A stretch of DNA of 64,000 nucleotides from Tritrichomonas foetus (taxonomy: Eukaryota > Parabasalia > Tritrichomonadida > Tritrichomonadidae). The position numbers were made by a program, and so were the translations under genes. The notes beneath the pieces were generated by a model. The model saw only the letters and a program-made list of their open reading frames with translations. It made no database searches and was not told the origin of the DNA. Positions 18,481 to 28,671 of the stretch are shown piece after piece. Every line of letters begins with the position of its first letter. Positions within the stretch are counted from its first letter, which is position 1. The DNA is taken from contig MLAK01001282.1 of the NCBI GenBank assembly GCA_001839685.1, positions 62,001-126,000 of the forward strand. The letters are read 5' to 3'.

Positions 18481-20553
18481 TTACTTAATATGTTTTAGAA
18501 TGTTAGTTCTTGCCCGTTGGTCGAAAGAATCAGCTTGAACGAGAGAAATAATGAAACTCTTGATCCTGTTCCACGTGTCAATCATTTCTTCTGGTAGAAT
18601 TTTGAATTGATCACTGTTAGTTGATTGGAAAGAGCAAATGCAAACGAATGATTTCAAGAATGATCGGCATTTGGATTCGCCGACAATTCTTGCAAATAAA
18701 GCATTTGCGCAAGCTTCAGGATTTTCAAATTCTGTATCTTTACTCATTGGTGCGGTTAAAATAGTAATTTGTGAATAAACGTGGTATAATACGAAGAAAC
18801 GATCACCTAAACTTAATTCATCGAGTCTTGATAAAGTCATAATTAAAGATTTGAAAAATGGCTCTCTTTCCATTAAAAATTCTTGGAACTTTGGAACTTT
18901 TAAGGTATAATCTTTGATCATACGATCAAATTGAGCCTGACTATCACGAACTTGGAATTCAGACTTGTCTTCATCAACGCGCATCTTCAGGCGAATGATA
19001 GAACTAGTGAATAAATTGTTTTTAACTAAAGTTTCAGTATTCTTTAGACGAGAGAAAATTAATTGTTCAATAATTTCACCATAATGAACAAGTCTTTGTC
19101 TCATTTTACCAAGTTGTTGGCTTAAATGCTGCTGAAGGAGAAATTCTTCAAATTGCTCTTGTTTGCTTGTCACATTTTTACGGTAGATTGACATGACGTA
19201 TTTCTTAAGGGAATCTGAAACACGCTGCTTAATCTTTTTCTTGGCCATTTTATCAAAAATTGTATCATCTGGTTCAGCTGTATCACACATCATCATAGTT
19301 TTGAGGGGATCGACTCCAATTTCACTACAAATTTGAGAAATGATATTCCAAGAACGGTCGTTAGCTTCAGTTTTCTCGACTATTTCAGATTTTGCTTCTT
19401 TATAAATCAAGTTCTGTTTTTCTTGGTCTATATTTTTCTTTGTTCTTAAAAACACTTCGATTGATCCAGCATTGAAATTCTGGAAGATTCCATTTTCATC
19501 GTTGATTTTTGTTGCAGGATAAATTGAAGGTGCAATGTCTGGAATCATAAGAAATATTTCAGATATCATTTTTGCCTCTAATGGAGAAAGTAAGCATGTG
19601 ACTTTCTTAATTGGTGTATGTTCGACGAATGAAATGAGTTCACTGATTGAGAACACGTTTCTTTGGAAGATATCCAAGATTTGTTGGAAATTTTGCGATT
19701 CTGTATTTTCACTGAAAAAGTTGAACAACATCTCAAGTTTCTCGGCTGTGACTTTTGATGAAGAAACGCTTGGATTGTAGGAAACCCATGCATTAAACGT
19801 TGTCATTAAGTAGCGGCGGAAGAATGCATCACAGAATCCAATTGCATCATTCAGCATGAACGTGATGGCAATCTGGACATGATAGGGTGTCAAATACTGG
19901 CACGAGTCCTGGAAAGCCTTCACGAAGTATTCATAGAGTTGGGCGATTGATGGCTTAAACCGCTCCTCGACTTTCACCAGCTTGAAAAATTCATGCCAGA
20001 AGACGTCAGTGAAAACCGTGGCAGATGAAAAATATGATACGAAAAATGGCTTGAAAAAGTCGTTGTCAAGCTCTAGGAGACTTGAAAGGAAGTCAAAAGC
20101 ATACATTGACTGCTCTTCAGACAGAAAGAATCCATAAATTGCCGGGAAAAGAACATATACGAATATTGGAAAGAGATCTTTTCGTTTCGGGTCGCTGAAG
20201 TAGTCATGAACGGCCTCTGCAAATTGCTGCGCTTGTGCCGGCTCATAAATTTGACGAATTCCGTATGCTATTGATTGTTGAAATTGTGGGTTTCCAATCA
20301 TATTGAAGAATTGCTTTTCTTGCGAACAAAACGAACCGACAATTTTGTCTTCAGTTAAGGGAAGTGGGAAAAATTTATCGAATGCGAAAGTTTTGACATA
20401 AATCTGTCTCGATATTCTTTGGAGGCTTTCGAAATCTTCAGACATTTGTTGTTCGATTCCTTTCTTCGTTGCTGAACCTAAAAACGATTCGATCTCCTGT
20501 GAGTCTTTCAGGATTGCGTCGTACTGGCGATAAAGGCGCCGTTCTTCTCCCAT
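18481..20553 (-). CDS. Large helical protein, unassigned
   Basis: 690 residues, almost entirely predicted helix, with no signal peptide. The first half has aromatic-rich helices ('DLFPIFVYVLFPAIYGFFL', 'FFKPFFVSYFSSATVFTDVF') that recall the helical bundles of Ras-GAP-type proteins, but the diagnostic RasGAP 'FLRF' helix is absent. A basic coiled-coil-like segment lies at about residues 440-500. I cannot name a family. The higher GC and even codon use of the first third suggest a well-expressed conserved gene. ATG at 20553. Confidence 0.7.
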   Translation of the reverse strand: MGEERRLYRQYDAILKDSQEIESFLGSATKKGIEQQMSEDFESLQRISRQIYVKTFAFDKFFPLPLTEDKIVGSFCSQEKQFFNMIGNPQFQQSIAYGIRQIYEPAQAQQFAEAVHDYFSDPKRKDLFPIFVYVLFPAIYGFFLSEEQSMYAFDFLSSLLELDNDFFKPFFVSYFSSATVFTDVFWHEFFKLVKVEERFKPSIAQLYEYFVKAFQDSCQYLTPYHVQIAITFMLNDAIGFCDAFFRRYLMTTFNAWVSYNPSVSSSKVTAEKLEMLFNFFSENTESQNFQQILDIFQRNVFSISELISFVEHTPIKKVTCLLSPLEAKMISEIFLMIPDIAPSIYPATKINDENGIFQNFNAGSIEVFLRTKKNIDQEKQNLIYKEAKSEIVEKTEANDRSWNIISQICSEIGVDPLKTMMMCDTAEPDDTIFDKMAKKKIKQRVSDSLKKYVMSIYRKNVTSKQEQFEEFLLQQHLSQQLGKMRQRLVHYGEIIEQLIFSRLKNTETLVKNNLFTSSIIRLKMRVDEDKSEFQVRDSQAQFDRMIKDYTLKVPKFQEFLMEREPFFKSLIMTLSRLDELSLGDRFFVLYHVYSQITILTAPMSKDTEFENPEACANALFARIVGESKCRSFLKSFVCICSFQSTNSDQFKILPEEMIDTWNRIKSFIISLVQADSFDQRARTNILKHIK

Positions 20554-21932
20554 TTTTGAATATTCTTTATTTCTGTATTGAATATAAAATAATCGTTAAT
20601 GTAAAATTAACGTCAAGAAAATTAGATGGTAATGTGATATGAAAATAGAATGATATGTTAAGTGAAACAACATGATGTGAAGAGTATCGTCATTGGTGTA
20701 ATGTGATATAAAAAGGCCCAAAAAATTCTGACATTAGCGATGGTCAAGTGAAAATGAAATGAGAGAAAGCAAATATTTCAGGTAGATGCAAAATATTCTT
20801 TGAATAATAAATGAAAAAATAGTAGAGAATACACAGTGGATCGGCGTTCATGAAAACAATTAATCTAATCAAATTATGTGAATTCTGGGAAGTTCCAGGC
20901 GCTTAATAATAGACATTTTTATAAACAAATTTCGAAGTTAACGGTAAATACAGAGGAATTTAGATGATTTATTCATTTCTCATTCAGATATTTCGAATTT
21001 GTGAAACCTCTCTTCTATTGAAATAGATGTAAAACATTCATTTTTTTTGACAAACAAGATTAACTTTGACAACAGAAATAGGTTATTTTTTGAGACATTT
21101 CTATTCAATTCTAGATGAAAAAAAGATCCGAAACCAATTCTCATTTTTTTATTTATTTTTTTTCGCTTACAAAAGAATAAAAAATTCATAGATGGAGTTC
21201 AATGAATCTAATAGTAATTTTCACCTCCAAAAAATGAGAAATTCTGGATAATATTTGAACTTAGCACAAGATAAACTGTTTTGGAAGAAATCGTCAACTT
21301 CTGAAAATTGTAATCATATCAAAACTGATTTGGAACAAAAAGTTTAACTTATTCATTCTTTCAATTTAATTTAATACAATTTCTGATATTTTGATATCAA
21401 ATATTGACTGGATTTTGAATTCATATTTTATTTCTATGATATTGAAAAACATTCAATTATGTGAATTGAATTCACAGTTTCTTTTTCTTTTGGCAAAAAA
21501 GTCGGCAAAAACGTTTTGGTTCTAGATATCGCTGTGTACATTATATTTTTAAACTTAAATACTGTTATTATAATCTTTACATATTATTTATTAGTATTAT
21601 TCCTCAAAAATTCCTAAACAACTCTTTCCTAGTCACTTTTTTTGTCGAATTATATTACAAAAATTGAAATATAAACAAGGCATAAATTGAAAAATTCTCA
21701 CTGGATGAAAAAAATTGGTTAAACATTTGTCTGAAAAAGTTATCATTGAAAACCTCCAAATTGAGGGTTGAAATTTGAAGTGTTCTTGAAGAAAGGTGCA
21801 TTGAAAATTTCTCAAATAAAATTCAAATTCAGAGAATTTGAAATTTTACATATTTTTAAAGTATTTTGAATTATCAAGCAAACAAATAATTGTGAAATTT
21901 GAAAGAATATTCATACAATTCTGAGTTTTTTT
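20554..21932. other. long intergenic region, no gene seen
   Basis: About 1.4 kb of AT-rich DNA between divergent genes. I looked on both strands and found only short chance frames (for example minus strand 20980-21189, Lys/Phe/Leu-rich from T-runs). No repeat shared with other parts of the window was noticed. Confidence 0.5.
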
Positions 21933-22499
21933 ATGGACTTAAAAATAATTTCAAAAATGCAAGGCTTGAAGCACAAGAACAAGCACGACGGGAAAAAACA
22001 TAAGAAGGCAAGAGTAGCACGTTTTATCACAAGCTATTTTTTCTATTACAACATCAACCAAGCGATCGAAACAGCGCGAAGATTGGAACAACCACAAAAA
22101 ACGTCACGAAACAAAAATCAGCCAAGAGATGTTGATGTAATTGAAATGGGACATGTGGAAGACAGCTCATCTCCCGACTCATCTAGCGTCTCAGAGTCTT
22201 TCCAATCTGACGAAACTTCACCAAAAGATATATTGAATAACAATAGCAGAAGTAGCAGTTTCAAAAATTTAAACAGTCACACAGGCAATTATAGCCTCAA
22301 TTCAAGCAGCAACAGCAAATATACAAATTATCAAAAATATTCGAATTTCGATAAGAGTCAAATCATTGAAATTGAGACAGTAAGCAAACCGTTTCCGCAG
22401 TGTGTGAAGGAGTGCGTGCCGAGCAGCTTCGATATTGTGCGGCGTGGGCCACTTCCGTCAATTGTCTTTCAAAATAACGAGGTGAAGCTTTTGTGGTAA
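21933..22499 (+). CDS. Small basic, serine-rich hypothetical protein
   Basis: 188 residues. The first 40 are strongly basic ('MQGLKHKNKHDGKKHKKARV'), then a short aromatic helix ('FITSYFFYYNINQAIETARRL'), a Ser/Asn-rich disordered middle, and a more structured end ('FPQCVKECVPSSFDIVRRG'). Codon use changes to GC-richer at the end, which supports real coding. No known domain. The N-terminus could be a nuclear or nucleolar signal. It stands alone between two long gene-poor stretches. The start is the first ATG; an in-frame ATG at residue 9 is also possible. Confidence 0.6.
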   Translation: MDLKIISKMQGLKHKNKHDGKKHKKARVARFITSYFFYYNINQAIETARRLEQPQKTSRNKNQPRDVDVIEMGHVEDSSSPDSSSVSESFQSDETSPKDILNNNSRSSSFKNLNSHTGNYSLNSSSNSKYTNYQKYSNFDKSQIIEIETVSKPFPQCVKECVPSSFDIVRRGPLPSIVFQNNEVKLLW

Positions 22500-24224
22500 C
22501 GGAAACACTTTATTTTTTATCATCTTTATATAAATCCTTTATATATGCACGTTATCGGATGTTTTTTTCACATTTTTATTTTTTCATAAAAGTTGAGCCA
22601 TTTCACTTGAATTCTTTTCTGCTTGATTTATTTATTCACAAAAAGGGTTTTGGACGCAACAGAGTGCAATTTTATTCGAAAACTATCGAAATTTTGATGA
22701 TTGTCGCACCTTTTTTTTTCCAGGCAGAATGATGCTTTAATTCAATATAATAACTTTTTTGCTAAACTTTGTCAAGAAATTTTGACTTTAAAATCATTGA
22801 TTTTTATGTGACTGAAAAAAGAAGATTAATAGAGACTGAAATCGATTTTAATTCGTACATTTCCAAATAAGTCCTACATCTCGACAAATAACTTCGTATA
22901 TTCGTTCTTCAGAAAGATATGATTCCGAAATAACTCCAAAGTTGGGCAAATTATTTGCCAAATATGCATGATTCCCTGTTTTTTCAAAAGGGGTATACAA
23001 GTTATCTTAGATCCTATCATTTCCACATTTTGTTCTCTTTTTTGTTACAAAAATAAATTCAAAGCTTTTCTGAAATAATTAGAAAAGTTCCCATTATTTA
23101 TCATTGAATATTCAACGCATACAAAAAATATTGAAAAGAAAAATTGTTGAATTTTCATTTTTTTCCCTTACAACTTTTTCACTTGAATGATCTGCTTTCG
23201 AATAATTTGTTATCAACCTTTTTTCCCCGGTTCATTTTTTATGTATAATAACATGTATAGATATTTATTTCGCCAAATTTATTTTTTCTTCTATTATGAT
23301 CTCAAAAACATCTCAAACATTAGAAAACACAATTTCACTCATTCAAGATCCATTTCTTTGAAAAATTGAGTGGTTGAATATTTTATTTCAAAATGATTCA
23401 TAATTCAATGCAATCTTTTTCAAATAAAATAATTCAATCTTTTGTGGTGCAATCAATTATTTTCTATTAATATATAATTACTCGGCCTTTCATCGCTGAA
23501 AGGTGATCTGATTATGTTTCACAATAAAACTTATACAATTTACTTCCAAAATCGATACTTATTTCATTAATTCCAAATTTTTCTGCCGAAATCTTATCCT
23601 AATATATATGATCACCTTTATCATCTCCCCATAGAATTTCCTGGCAGTAAGATCTTCACATTGTCATCATCTTTTTTGGTTTGTCCGATTTGTGTGAATA
23701 TTTCGTCCCCTTCAATCAATTTTTTATAACCTTTCAATATTTAGTGACCACATCCAATGAAATTTCAATTTTTTTTCCAAAAAATCTGAAAAAATTTCGA
23801 ACATGAACGTTGTCATCGAGAGAACTTTTTTATTACTTAAGAGAAATTAAAAATTCGTTACTTTCACACATGATGTATAATTATTTTAAGTTTTTCGATA
23901 GATTTTTACATATTTGTTAAATTTAGAAAGAGTTGATCTTTCTTCTGATGAATGCTCTTGCATAAATTTATTAGGGAAACCTTGCTTGAAATGTTAAACA
24001 TTTTTGCATTCATCGAAAAAAAAAAGTTTTATATTTTCCAATAATACAAAAGTAATATAAAATATTAATAATCACGATTTTAAAAAAACAAAACAAATAA
24101 AAAGGCATTTATAACATTTTGGAAAGTAACAATACTTATGATTCTAGATAGAAAATCCAGAACATTTTCTTTTTGAACGCTTTCTTATAGAACATTTCTC
24201 TTATTGATTTAAAAGTAGAAAAAA
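22500..24224. other. long intergenic region containing a decayed gene
   Basis: About 1.7 kb. Minus-strand pieces between 22848 and 23817 look like relics of one gene (separate entry). The remainder, 23820-24224, is A/T-rich with an A-run near 24018 and no coding signal. Confidence 0.5.
22848..23817 (-). pseudogene. Decayed gene of unknown family
   Basis: On the minus strand, starting from an ATG at 23817, protein-like pieces follow in order but in different frames: 'MTTFMFEIFSDFLEKK', then 'KLIEGDEIFTQIGQTKKDDD', then 'ISAEKFGINEISIDFGSKLY' (about 23535-23600, with stops on either side), a gap of poorly readable sequence, 'KIQQFFFSIFFVCVEYS' near 23120-23155, and finally 'NFGVISESYLSEERIYEVIC' ending at a TAA at 22848. 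The composition of these pieces (acidic/basic alternation, D, E, K, G) is unlike the surrounding AT-rich noise. Several stops and frameshifts make it non-functional. No family recognised. Confidence 0.4.
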
Positions 24225-27200
24225 TTATTGTGATGCAATTTCAGCAAGAGACATTAATTTTCCACAGTACTGCATTGAGAGCATCTCTTTTAATAAAATA
24301 ATCTCTCCTTTTTTATGTGGACAGTCATCACCAACTGATTTCACAATAGCAGCAATAGTTTCTCCACAGCTACATTTTCCTCTTGTGTAAGCACAATCAT
24401 CAATTTCGCACCATTTTGTTGGATTTGTTGTTTGTATGAAGTTGAATTTAATATTTTCAGGAAGTAGTGAAAGGACAATAAATTCATTTTCGGGCTGTTT
24501 TTCAATGATTTGGAAAAATTCTAGCCCTTTCACCACTTTAAATTGTGCAAGCTCCAGATTTTTAATTCGAATGATTGGATGACTACATTTCACACAAAAT
24601 AAATTTGTTAAAGACAAATTATCATGATCACTCATTTTTTCATTATTCATGTCGTCATCATCATCATCATGAAGAAAATTACGAACTTTACATTTTTTTT
24701 CTTTTTTAATCTGATTATATTCAGTATTATTCATATCCGCATCAACTGTATAATTCACGGCACCATTCATATTACATATGCTCCTATTAATCACACTATT
24801 ATTATTAATAATATTGTCGTTGAGATTGTTAGGTCTAGTGTTGTTGTATGTATATGAGACCATTTCAACGTCTTCAGAAAGTGGATTAAATTTCACCATT
24901 TTGACATCTTCAGCTGGATAAATCTTTCGTGTATCGAATTTGGGAGGTGGTGGTTCATACCAGGTTGCAGGATCAGCCAATGCAGGTGGGAGTGTGGTTG
25001 GTATCGGAACACCTGTACTTAATGGCCTGTAAGGTGATCTAGACATAATTGGTGGTTGAATATGACCTGGAAAACGATTAAACATAGTTGTATAAAAAGA
25101 AGAAAGAAGTTTCGCTGCATTTTCTGCATTAATTGAACTATGCAAATTCTTACTAATCCAAGCAGGTAATTTTCCAAGGTTGGATTCAATTCTACTATCC
25201 ATAAAAACAATTGCACCATAATCTGAAGAATGTCTTAAGCATCTTCCAACACTTTGAAAAAGAGCACGAAAAGCCTGGGCATTATACCAATCAGAGCCAG
25301 ACAAATATCGAGCAACATGTGATTTTCGTCCATCATTATAATGCATTTTAAGCTCAACATCTGCTTCTTTATAGCTTGCGTAAGGAATTCCAAAGACATA
25401 AACAATTCTAGAAAGATCATCGGAAAAATCAAGACCTTCACTTATTTTTCCACGACAGACACCAACTAACAAAGCTCCATCTCTGTGTGAATTAAATGTT
25501 TTTATAATCTTTTTTGCACTGATTTCACTTCGTTCTTCAACGATGTTCTTAACTGAGGAAATATATGTGTATTCATCAGTTTGCTTCCATCTTTTTAACG
25601 CAGCTTCTTTTGAATAATACGAAGGCATAAATAACAGTGACCCACCAGGAACTGTCGGTAATGTTCGAGAAATTACTTGTCCAAGTGCATCATAAACATC
25701 TTTACTTTGAGATTGCAAAACCGAAAATTTAGAAGTAATTGGAATTCCATTATGTGAATTAATAGTCATTGTTAGAACTTGTGAAGCATCTACAACATGA
25801 GGTGCTGAAACTCTAACTGGAAAAGATGTTTCTAATTCCGCTGCAAATGAATCTAAAGGTGATAAAGTTCCAGACGCTATAATTACAGAACGAGTATTTT
25901 TACATATTCCTTCAAATAAAATTGCAGGCCTCATACATAAAATTTTCACCATATCACGATTGACATCTCCATTGTCAGATGGAACATAAGCAACACGGAA
26001 AGAATCAAAGTTACTAGGTGATAATAAAGAAAAAAAGTTGCCAGTTGTTTCACAAAATGCGATTAAAGAATCTGTACTGAACTGCTTATCATTGGGATTA
26101 TTCACTATTTGATTCACCCAATTTATCATTTGTGAACCAATATTCGAAATATTATTTGGACTGATCTGATTAAAAAGTTTTTGAAGCATTGGACCTTTGA
26201 TATATTTTGTTGCTGCTTGATTTTTTTCATTCATTGCATTAAATTCTTTTCGTTTATCATTAATAAATCTGCCTAAATCTGCAGTAATCAATCTAATATC
26301 ATTGAAAAGTTGAGAGTATGGACCATCAGGCGCACTTGCAGCATCATTTCCAGCTGAAAACAATTGGAAATAAAATAGAGACATTGAAGCTTCATCTCTT
26401 GAAATGTTTTCAATGTTGTGACCTTCATCAAAAATAGCAATTGATGAATTACTTCCACTGGCAGCCAAAGTACTGGTTTTCCCTGGCGATACTATATAAT
26501 TATAGGGACAAATAACAAGCTGTGCATTTTGAAAAATGATTTTCGAAAGTGAATAAGGACAAATTTTCCGTTCCATTCCATACTTTTTCAAATCACTCAA
26601 TAAATATTTGGGATTTTCACCTTGTGGAGTGAAGGCCATTGGCATTAGAGTTGATTTATTCGCAGCATATGGACAGTTTCCTCTTCTCATTGTCTTCCTA
26701 CATTCAATATCAACATTTTCTGATTTAGAAACTTGGGGATGAATGCATAAGTGGCGTCTGGCAGCTAGTAATGAAAGCCTTGGAAAATATGGCAATTTTT
26801 TCAATTCACCAACAAGTTGTTGAAGCTGGGCATGTGTTCTAGATGTATAAAAAATACGTGTAACACTTGGATTTTTTTCTTGGAAGGCCAGAGAAGCAGA
26901 AAGGAGTGAAAGTGACTTTCCAGTACCCGTGGGAGATTCAAGAAGAGCGTTTTGGGAATTAGCAAATGCTTTAAGTGCATTTGAAATGAGCATGTCTTGA
27001 GCCGGATAAGGGGTAGGAAAAGGAAATTTAACATCAATATTATCATACTTTAAAATATACGAATTTGGAATTTCTAATGATGGGTGAACTAACTGTGGTC
27101 TCTGTTCTGGGTTTTGGTTTAATTTGCTTGGAGAATCTTGATTAACTTGTGAATTAATAAAATGATGTTGTTGAGAAATATCTGGTTTTATATTATCGTA

Positions 27201-27782
27201 AATATTTGGTTTAATATTTGACTGATTATTTGGTTGTGGTTTGATTAATGGTTGAGGATTTTGTGAGTTTGGTTTTGGTTTAAAATTTATTTCTTTTTTA
27301 ATTTCTTCATTTTTTACATGAAATGAAGGTTGTGAGATAAATGGTTCATTTTTTATTTCTTCTTTTATTTCATTCTTAATAAAATTTTTGTTTTCTGTTG
27401 GTTGATGGAATTCTTTTGGCTTTCTTTCAGAATACATTTTTTGATTATTATAATTTGAATCTTTAATGGGTGAAACTTTTTGTGGTTTTTTGTTGCTTTG
27501 ATTAGATGACTCACAAAAAAATATTTCATCGTCTTCATCTGGAATATAATAATATTCTTTTGCATTTGTGACGGAATTATTCGGCAAGTCGTAATTTGGA
27601 TTTTTTAATTTTGTGGGAATGATTGTCGGCTTAAAATTTGCTCTTGGAATGTTTGGTGATACACAAATTTCTTCGACGTCAGAATCGCTTGGATCGGGGG
27701 ATATATAATAATTTGGATTTTGTGGATGACTCACATTGGTAGCATGAGCATTGTTTTTTCGATAATACGGCTTTTTATCCAT
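24225..27782 (-). CDS. XPD-family iron-sulfur DNA helicase, FANCJ/RTEL1 type
   Basis: 1185 residues. A disordered N-terminal 240 residues rich in N, P and K precedes a superfamily 2 helicase. Walker A is ESPTGTGKS (about 282-290), motif Ia 'YTSRTHAQLQQL', then an Fe-S cluster domain with four cysteines ('LCIHPQV', 'ECRK', 'NCPY', 'KICPY'). Motif II is DEGH (452-455), not the usual DEAH. 'VCRGKISEGLDFSDD' and motif VI 'QSVGRCLRH' (843-851) are closest to FANCJ/BRIP1. It should unwind DNA 5' to 3' in repair or replication-fork maintenance. After an acidic D/N-rich linker, a C-terminal module holds paired cysteines (C1063, C1066, and a CxxxxC/CxC group near 1127) that probably bind zinc. The family's FANCJ versus RTEL1 identity is not settled. 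Confidence 0.88.
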   Translation of the reverse strand: MDKKPYYRKNNAHATNVSHPQNPNYYISPDPSDSDVEEICVSPNIPRANFKPTIIPTKLKNPNYDLPNNSVTNAKEYYYIPDEDDEIFFCESSNQSNKKPQKVSPIKDSNYNNQKMYSERKPKEFHQPTENKNFIKNEIKEEIKNEPFISQPSFHVKNEEIKKEINFKPKPNSQNPQPLIKPQPNNQSNIKPNIYDNIKPDISQQHHFINSQVNQDSPSKLNQNPEQRPQLVHPSLEIPNSYILKYDNIDVKFPFPTPYPAQDMLISNALKAFANSQNALLESPTGTGKSLSLLSASLAFQEKNPSVTRIFYTSRTHAQLQQLVGELKKLPYFPRLSLLAARRHLCIHPQVSKSENVDIECRKTMRRGNCPYAANKSTLMPMAFTPQGENPKYLLSDLKKYGMERKICPYSLSKIIFQNAQLVICPYNYIVSPGKTSTLAASGSNSSIAIFDEGHNIENISRDEASMSLFYFQLFSAGNDAASAPDGPYSQLFNDIRLITADLGRFINDKRKEFNAMNEKNQAATKYIKGPMLQKLFNQISPNNISNIGSQMINWVNQIVNNPNDKQFSTDSLIAFCETTGNFFSLLSPSNFDSFRVAYVPSDNGDVNRDMVKILCMRPAILFEGICKNTRSVIIASGTLSPLDSFAAELETSFPVRVSAPHVVDASQVLTMTINSHNGIPITSKFSVLQSQSKDVYDALGQVISRTLPTVPGGSLLFMPSYYSKEAALKRWKQTDEYTYISSVKNIVEERSEISAKKIIKTFNSHRDGALLVGVCRGKISEGLDFSDDLSRIVYVFGIPYASYKEADVELKMHYNDGRKSHVARYLSGSDWYNAQAFRALFQSVGRCLRHSSDYGAIVFMDSRIESNLGKLPAWISKNLHSSINAENAAKLLSSFYTTMFNRFPGHIQPPIMSRSPYRPLSTGVPIPTTLPPALADPATWYEPPPPKFDTRKIYPAEDVKMVKFNPLSEDVEMVSYTYNNTRPNNLNDNIINNNSVINRSICNMNGAVNYTVDADMNNTEYNQIKKEKKCKVRNFLHDDDDDDMNNEKMSDHDNLSLTNLFCVKCSHPIIRIKNLELAQFKVVKGLEFFQIIEKQPENEFIVLSLLPENIKFNFIQTTNPTKWCEIDDCAYTRGKCSCGETIAAIVKSVGDDCPHKKGEIILLKEMLSMQYCGKLMSLAEIASQ

Positions 27783-27793
27783 TTATCATTATC

Positions 27794-27799
27794 AAATGA
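27794..27799 (-). promoter_or_regulatory. Initiator-like element TCATTT
   Basis: Minus-strand TCATTT lies 11 bases before the helicase ATG and fits the trichomonad initiator consensus. Confidence 0.5.
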
Positions 27800-27983
27800 T
27801 TTTTAACGGTCTCTTCAAAAAGGAACTTCCTTTTCTCATTGAATTGTGATAAAATCTACACCCTTCACACTAAAACTTGATCTTGAATGAAGAATAACTT
27901 ATCATTTTGTTGTTGTAAGTGATAATTTTTAAAAATTCGTCATAAATGTTACTACTATTCGTTTTGGAAGGAAGTTCATATCG

Positions 27984-28070
27984 ATAGTGAACTTGTTTAA
28001 CGTGAACATCTAAGGTCAAATGAAAAGTCAAATTGTCGAAAAGTGTTCACGTTAATTCATGTCGCACTAT
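27984..28070 (+). repeat. MITE-like palindromic repeat, copy C
   Basis: 87 bp bounded by ATAGTG and CACTAT, with inner inverted arms GTGAACA and TGTTCAC and a pair of GTCAAAT motifs between. Aligns end to end with the reverse of 5318-5406. Lies about 200 bp upstream of the helicase ATG. Confidence 0.7.
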
Positions 28071-28473
28071 TTTTTTCAAGATTGGCGCCTAAAAGTCGAT
28101 CATTTTTTCTGTGACAATCAAAATAAATATATATCAGATAAATCAAAGCATAAAAAAGCATTCATTCTAATTGATTCATCATAATTTAGGGAAATCACCA
28201 TTTTCCAATTCTCTGCCAAGTGAGAGTTAAATCTCATAAAAGTGTTTTATCATTTTGCTTTATGCCCAAAAGTTAAGCCTGGCTTAATTCACATGAATGA
28301 AAAAAACACACACTTATCGGAATCTTTTTCAAGTTGTGTCGTAATTTGCTGCATTAAACGCAGACGTTTAAAATGCTTTTTAATGAGAATTTCAAAATGT
28401 AAAAAAAATCAATAATTATGAGATTATTTATTTTTATTTTTATTGAATAGTAAAAATACTCGACTTTCTATTT

Positions 28474-28671
28474 TTAATACATATGATCGCTATTTTGTGT
28501 TTCTGTTGCCATTTGTGATAATCGCAGTCCATTCATATATTGTGGCGAATATTGATAGCCGCCTTCCTGGGAAAACAAGCTGAGTAGTTTTTGGCTTCCG
28601 AGGCCTCCTATAACACAGATTAGCCAGGCAATCCAGGCTATTCCGTAAAGAATCCCCCAAAGCGGAATCAT
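28474..28671 (-). CDS. Small membrane protein, 65 aa
   Basis: Starting at the ATG at 28671, a short protein with one hydrophobic segment right at the N-terminus ('LWGILYGIAWIAWLICVIGG', residues 4-23) followed by a polar tail ending 'NSDHMY'. The sequence is markedly richer in GC than its flanks and has no stop, which supports a real gene. A longer frame begins at a TTG but reads through a 22-base run of A (minus strand), so it is not used. It could be a small ER or Golgi membrane subunit; I do not recognise which. Confidence 0.6.
   Translation of the reverse strand: MIPLWGILYGIAWIAWLICVIGGLGSQKLLSLFSQEGGYQYSPQYMNGLRLSQMATETQNSDHMY

Larger units (their letters stand above)
27783..28473. other. 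intergenic region with one dispersed-repeat copy
   Basis: Spacer upstream of the helicase and downstream of the small membrane-protein gene. Holds the MITE-like copy C at 27984-28070. No coding signal. Confidence 0.5.

Noticed and set aside
18481..20553. RasGAP assignment for the 690-aa helical protein
   Set aside because: Helical rhythm is similar but the FLRF signature helix and an arginine-finger segment are not seen, so it was left unassigned.
20980..21189. 69-codon minus-strand ORF
   Set aside because: Composition dictated by T-runs; no coding signature, no homology pattern.
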